Positions 61,279-64,000 of a stretch of DNA of 64,000 bases are shown piece by piece. The DNA lies in NCBI GenBank assembly GCA_964545045.1, contig CAZJEN010000001.1:62001-126000 (forward strand), in the 5' to 3' direction. The notes beneath the pieces are model-generated. The model did not search any database. It was not told the origin of the DNA and saw only the letters and a program-made list of their open reading frames with translations. Numbering within the stretch: the stretch's first letter is position 1; each line of letters starts with the position of its first letter. The position numbers and the translations under genes were made by a program. The DNA comes from SIG307 sp964545045 (GTDB taxonomy: Bacteria; Bacillota; Clostridia; Lachnospirales; Lachnospiraceae).

Positions 61279-62580
61279 ATGAGAACAGTTCGTTTGACAG
61301 AGGAAACCAAGAAGAATATTTTAGAGGATTTGTTAAAACGCAGCCCGAACCAGTACAAGGAGTATACGGAGAAGGTTGAGGCGATTTTAAAAGATGTACA
61401 GGAAAACGGTGATAAGGCAGTATTCGGCTACACCGAGAAGTTTGATAAGGCGGTGTTGACTGCCGAGACCGTGCGTGTTACGGAGGAGGAGATTGCAGAG
61501 GCTTATGAGAAGCTTCCGGCAAGAACCGTTGAGGTGATTCGTAAGGCTATCGTAAACATTCGTGCGTATCACGAGAAGCAGAGAAGAAACAGCTGGTTTG
61601 ACGCACAGCCGAACGGCACCATTTTGGGACAGAAGATTACTCCGATTGCGTCCGTAGGTGTGTATGTACCGGGCGGTAAGGCTGCTTACCCGTCTTCCGT
61701 TCTGATGAATGTACTTCCTGCGAAGGTGGCGGGAGTGGAGCGTATTGCTATGGTAACTCCGCCGGGTGCAGACGGAAAGGTATATGAGGGAACCCTGGTT
61801 GCCGCAAAGGAAGCCGGTGTCACCGAGATTTACAAGGTGGGCGGTGCCCAGGCTATCGGCGCTCTTGCGTACGGTACCGAGAGCATCCCGAAGGTAGATA
61901 AAATTGTAGGACCGGGTAACATTTACGTTGCCCTTGCAAAGAAGGCAGTATACGGACATGTCAGCATCGACTCCATCGCAGGCCCGAGTGAAATCCTTGT
62001 GCTTGCGGACGAGACCGCAAATCCGACCTATGTGGCTGCGGATTTACTGTCCCAGGCAGAGCACGACGAGCTGGCTTCCGCAATCCTCATTACCACCAGC
62101 GAAGAGGTGGCAGAAAAGGTAAGCGCTGAGGTAGACCGTTTTGTGGCACAGCTTTCCAGAAAGGCTATTTTAGAGAAGTCTTTGGACAACTACGGCTATA
62201 TTTTACTTGCCGACAATATGAACGATGCCATTGACGCGGTAAACGAAATTGCCTCGGAGCACTTGGAGCTGGTAACGAAGGATGCCTTTACTGTAATGAC
62301 CAAGATTAAGAACGCCGGAGCCATCTTTATCGGCGAATACTCCAGTGAACCGTTAGGTGACTACTTCGCAGGACCGAATCACGTGCTTCCGACCAACGGA
62401 ACCGCAAAATTCTTCAGCCCGTTAGAAGTAGACGACTTTATCAAGAAGTCCAGTATTATTTCCTATTCCAGAGAGGCACTGGCACCGATTCACGAGGATA
62501 TTATCGACTTTGCGAAGGCAGAGGGCTTGACCGCACACGCAAATTCCATCGCAGTACGGTTTGGAAAGGAAGTAAAGTAA
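61279..62580 (+). CDS. hisD: Histidinol dehydrogenase
   Basis: The 433-residue protein has the HisD features ASVGVYVPGGKAAYPSSVLMNVLPAKVAGV, VGPGNIYVALAKKAVYG and SIDSIAGPSEILVLADE, plus DLLSQAEHDE and HVLPTNGTAKFFSPL. It oxidises histidinol to histidine with NAD and zinc. ATG 61279 is chosen (AGAGG upstream) over ATG 61246. Confidence 0.95.
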   Translation: MRTVRLTEETKKNILEDLLKRSPNQYKEYTEKVEAILKDVQENGDKAVFGYTEKFDKAVLTAETVRVTEEEIAEAYEKLPARTVEVIRKAIVNIRAYHEKQRRNSWFDAQPNGTILGQKITPIASVGVYVPGGKAAYPSSVLMNVLPAKVAGVERIAMVTPPGADGKVYEGTLVAAKEAGVTEIYKVGGAQAIGALAYGTESIPKVDKIVGPGNIYVALAKKAVYGHVSIDSIAGPSEILVLADETANPTYVAADLLSQAEHDELASAILITTSEEVAEKVSAEVDRFVAQLSRKAILEKSLDNYGYILLADNMNDAIDAVNEIASEHLELVTKDAFTVMTKIKNAGAIFIGEYSSEPLGDYFAGPNHVLPTNGTAKFFSPLEVDDFIKKSSIISYSREALAPIHEDIIDFAKAEGLTAHANSIAVRFGKEVK

Positions 62581-62614
62581 GCAAATAAAATAAGAAAAAT
62601 AGGGAGGAAGTATT

Positions 62615-62823
62615 ATGTACAAGTACAAATCAGAAATTCTCAGAGTCAGTGTAAAGTGGTTTTCGGATAAGGCAAATGAAAAGGATATTGCCGAACTGGA
62701 TGAACTGATTAACAAAAGAGCTGCAGAAGGCTGGGAATTGGCAACCTATGACTATATGGCAACCTCGACGCAGTGGGCGGGGCGTTTGTCGTGACATTTA
62801 AGAAGAAAGTTGATGAACTGTAA
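62615..62823 (+). pseudogene. Small DUF4177-like gene with a C-terminal frameshift
   Basis: ATG 62615 (GGAGGAAG upstream) reads 59 codons (MYKYKSEILRVSVKWFSDKANE and following, with AAEGWELATYDYM) to TGA 62792-62794. The neighbouring frame supplies GGAFVVTFKKKVDEL and a stop at 62821-62823, which looks like the natural C-terminus. The indel is probably in CAGTGGGCGGGGCG (62771-62784), a G-rich run prone to sequencing error. It lies inside the his operon. Confidence 0.55.
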
Positions 62824-62842
62824 GGACGTGGGGATAAAACGT

Positions 62843-63046
62843 ATGAAAAAAAGGTTCCCAATTTTTTATCTTTTGGCGGCGCTGGATGTTATACTGGCTG
62901 TCTTTCGATTTGTAAAAGGTGACATATCAATGGGCCTTATGTATTTAGGGCTAGGTTTTATGTTTATTGTATTGGAGTCAATAGATATAGACAAAGAGAA
63001 AAAACAAAAAAGTGATACATATTACCGTAATATGATAGGAAAGTAG
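62843..63046 (+). CDS. Small membrane protein in the histidine operon
   Basis: The 67-residue protein has two hydrophobic spans (about residues 5-20 and 27-44) and a charged tail (IDIDKEKKQKSDTYYRNMIGK). ATG 62843 lacks a strong ribosome site. No family recognised. It sits with the DUF4177-like gene between hisD and hisB. Confidence 0.55.
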   Translation: MKKRFPIFYLLAALDVILAVFRFVKGDISMGLMYLGLGFMFIVLESIDIDKEKKQKSDTYYRNMIGK

Positions 63047-63104
63047 GCGTTGAAGTTTTTTTGAGCACGGTTCGGGAGTGCGCGTACAACGAAAGGAGAA
63101 GGTT

Positions 63105-63689
63105 ATGAGAACTGCGAAAGTAGAACGAAATACCAAAGAAACCCAGATTGTTTGTGAGTTAAACTTAGACGGTTCCGGTACTGCAAAGGTGGATACCGGC
63201 GTGGGTTTCCTGGACCACATGTTAAACAGCTTTGCGAGACACGGGTTCTTTGATCTGACCTTGTCCGTAAAGGGCGATTTGTACGTGGACTGTCACCATA
63301 CCATCGAAGATACCGGTATTGTGCTGGGCCAGGCGATTAAGGAAGCGGTAGGAAATAAAGAGGGAATCAAGCGTTATGGTTCTTCTTTGCTCCCGATGGA
63401 TGAGACATTGGTGCTTTGTGCCATTGATTTGTCCGGCAGACCGTATCTGAACTTTGATATGACCTTTACCGCAGAACGTGTGGGTTATTACGATACCGAG
63501 ATGGTAAAAGAGTTTTTCTATGCGGTGTCCTATGCCGCAGGCATGAATCTGCATATGAAACAAATGGATGGCAGCAACAATCATCACCTGATTGAGGCGG
63601 CGTATAAGGCTTTTGCGAAGGCTCTGGACGAGGCTACCATGGCGGAGCCGAGATTAACGGGGACTTTGTCTACCAAGGGAACTTTATAA
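63105..63689 (+). CDS. hisB: Imidazoleglycerol-phosphate dehydratase
   Basis: The 194-residue protein has the two duplicated metal-binding motifs DHMLNSFARHGFFDL...DCHHTIEDTGI and NLHMKQMDGSNNHHLIEAAYKAFAKAL. It dehydrates imidazoleglycerol phosphate. There is no fused phosphatase domain. AAAGGAGAAGG precedes ATG 63105. Confidence 0.95.
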   Translation: MRTAKVERNTKETQIVCELNLDGSGTAKVDTGVGFLDHMLNSFARHGFFDLTLSVKGDLYVDCHHTIEDTGIVLGQAIKEAVGNKEGIKRYGSSLLPMDETLVLCAIDLSGRPYLNFDMTFTAERVGYYDTEMVKEFFYAVSYAAGMNLHMKQMDGSNNHHLIEAAYKAFAKALDEATMAEPRLTGTLSTKGTL

Positions 63690-63703
63690 AAAGGAGAACA
63701 ACA

Positions 63704-64000
63704 ATGAAATTATATCCGGCAATTGATATTAAGAACGGTCAGTGTGTGCGTCTTTGTCAGGGCGTATTTTCTGATGTAAATGTATACGCGGAGAAGCCGT
63801 ATACCGTGGCAAAGGAGTTTGAGGCGGCAGGAGCTTCTTTTATTCATATCGTGGATTTGGACGGAGCTTTGGCCGGACATACCGCAAATGCGGAGGCAAT
63901 TTCCGAAATCGTAAAGAATGTTTCCATCGGCACGGAAATCGGCGGAGGTATCCGTACCATGGAAGATATCAAGTCGAAGTTGAATTTAGGACTGAATCGT
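63704..64000 (+). CDS. hisA: HisA (ProFAR isomerase), 5' part only
   Basis: The visible 99 codons read MKLYPAIDIKNGQCVRLCQG and FIHIVDLDGALAGHTAN, then IGGGIRTMEDI. This is HisA, the (beta/alpha)8 isomerase of histidine synthesis, cut off by the window edge. The first Asp (AIDIKNG) is the catalytic base. AAGGAG is in front of ATG 63704. It follows hisB with no hisH between them. Confidence 0.93.
   Translation, partial: MKLYPAIDIKNGQCVRLCQGVFSDVNVYAEKPYTVAKEFEAAGASFIHIVDLDGALAGHTANAEAISEIVKNVSIGTEIGGGIRTMEDIKSKLNLGLNR

Overview
The window looks like a chromosomal segment of an anaerobic, low-to-mid GC Firmicute, most likely Lachnospiraceae (Clostridia). The evidence is the gene families (DUF1836, DUF5688, DUF6033-like, YerC/TrpR-like, RecU, tandem LCP proteins, GHKL/LytTR two-component pair, YtrA-type GntR regulators with ABC transporters, an NfnAB-like oxidoreductase pair, an ACT/PFL gene pair), strong AGGAGG ribosome binding sites, and consensus TTGACA-N17-TATAAT promoters. 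No phage, insertion sequence, integrase or CRISPR array is visible. Family assignments come from reading motifs and remembered family features, not from a database search.

Layout. 1-4.5 kb: small metabolic and hypothetical genes (end of an ArsC-like phosphatase, TraX-like membrane protein, isochorismatase-fold hydrolase, histidine phosphatase, YbaK deacylase, DUF6033-like protein). 4.6-10.8 kb: a HAD phosphatase, PlsY, then a five-gene ABC/GntR operon whose last permease gene is frameshifted, then DUF523 and a zinc-ribbon protein. 11-16.4 kb: mainly minus-strand genes (ion transporter, small membrane protein, UvrD/PcrA helicase, YerC-like regulator) with one plus-strand DUF1836 gene. 16.6-21.4 kb: an NfnA/NfnB-like pair followed by a DUF5688 gene, disturbed by an exact 1,150-bp tandem duplication. 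21.4-26.7 kb: a secreted protein, tRNA-Arg(CCG), RluF-like pseudouridine synthase, DNA ligase and MetA. 26.7-33.2 kb: a LytTR regulator and GHKL kinase, two ABC exporters with a candidate LytTR direct repeat in front, and a DUF402-HAD fusion. 33.2-36.9 kb: a second YtrA-type operon (regulator, one ATPase, four membrane proteins). 36.9-45.9 kb: a second ion transporter, a zinc-finger anti-sigma-like protein, PolA, CoaE, an 841-residue FtsA-like ATPase, a WalJ-like hydrolase and an ACT protein. 45.9-59.2 kb: PFL protein, PepD, two LCP proteins, a small alarmone synthetase, a block of rRNA-modifying enzymes, RecU and a zinc-ribbon membrane protein. 59.2-64 kb: a histidine operon hisZ-hisG-hisD-(two small genes)-hisB-hisA, running off the right edge.

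How the parts work together. The two ABC/GntR operons have nearly the same promoter-operator design (TTGACA-N17-TATACTGT, with an inverted ACTGT...ACAGT pair overlapping the -10), so the two regulators may cross-talk. The LytTR/GHKL pair sits immediately upstream of two exporter genes that probably form a heterodimer, and the gap between them holds two 11-bp direct repeats spaced 21 bp, as LytTR sites are. The same bases can also fold as a terminator. HisZ and short-form HisG together form the first enzyme of histidine synthesis.

The clearest oddities are the tandem duplication with a 3-bp junction microhomology, three probable frameshifts (near 9.6, 10.8 and 62.8 kb), the DUF402-HAD fusion, the shared operators, and the inverted repeats flanking the hisZ promoter. 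I did not find a clearly new defence or biosynthetic system. The best candidates for undescribed biology are the LytTR-exporter-fusion block and the pair of YtrA-type operons.
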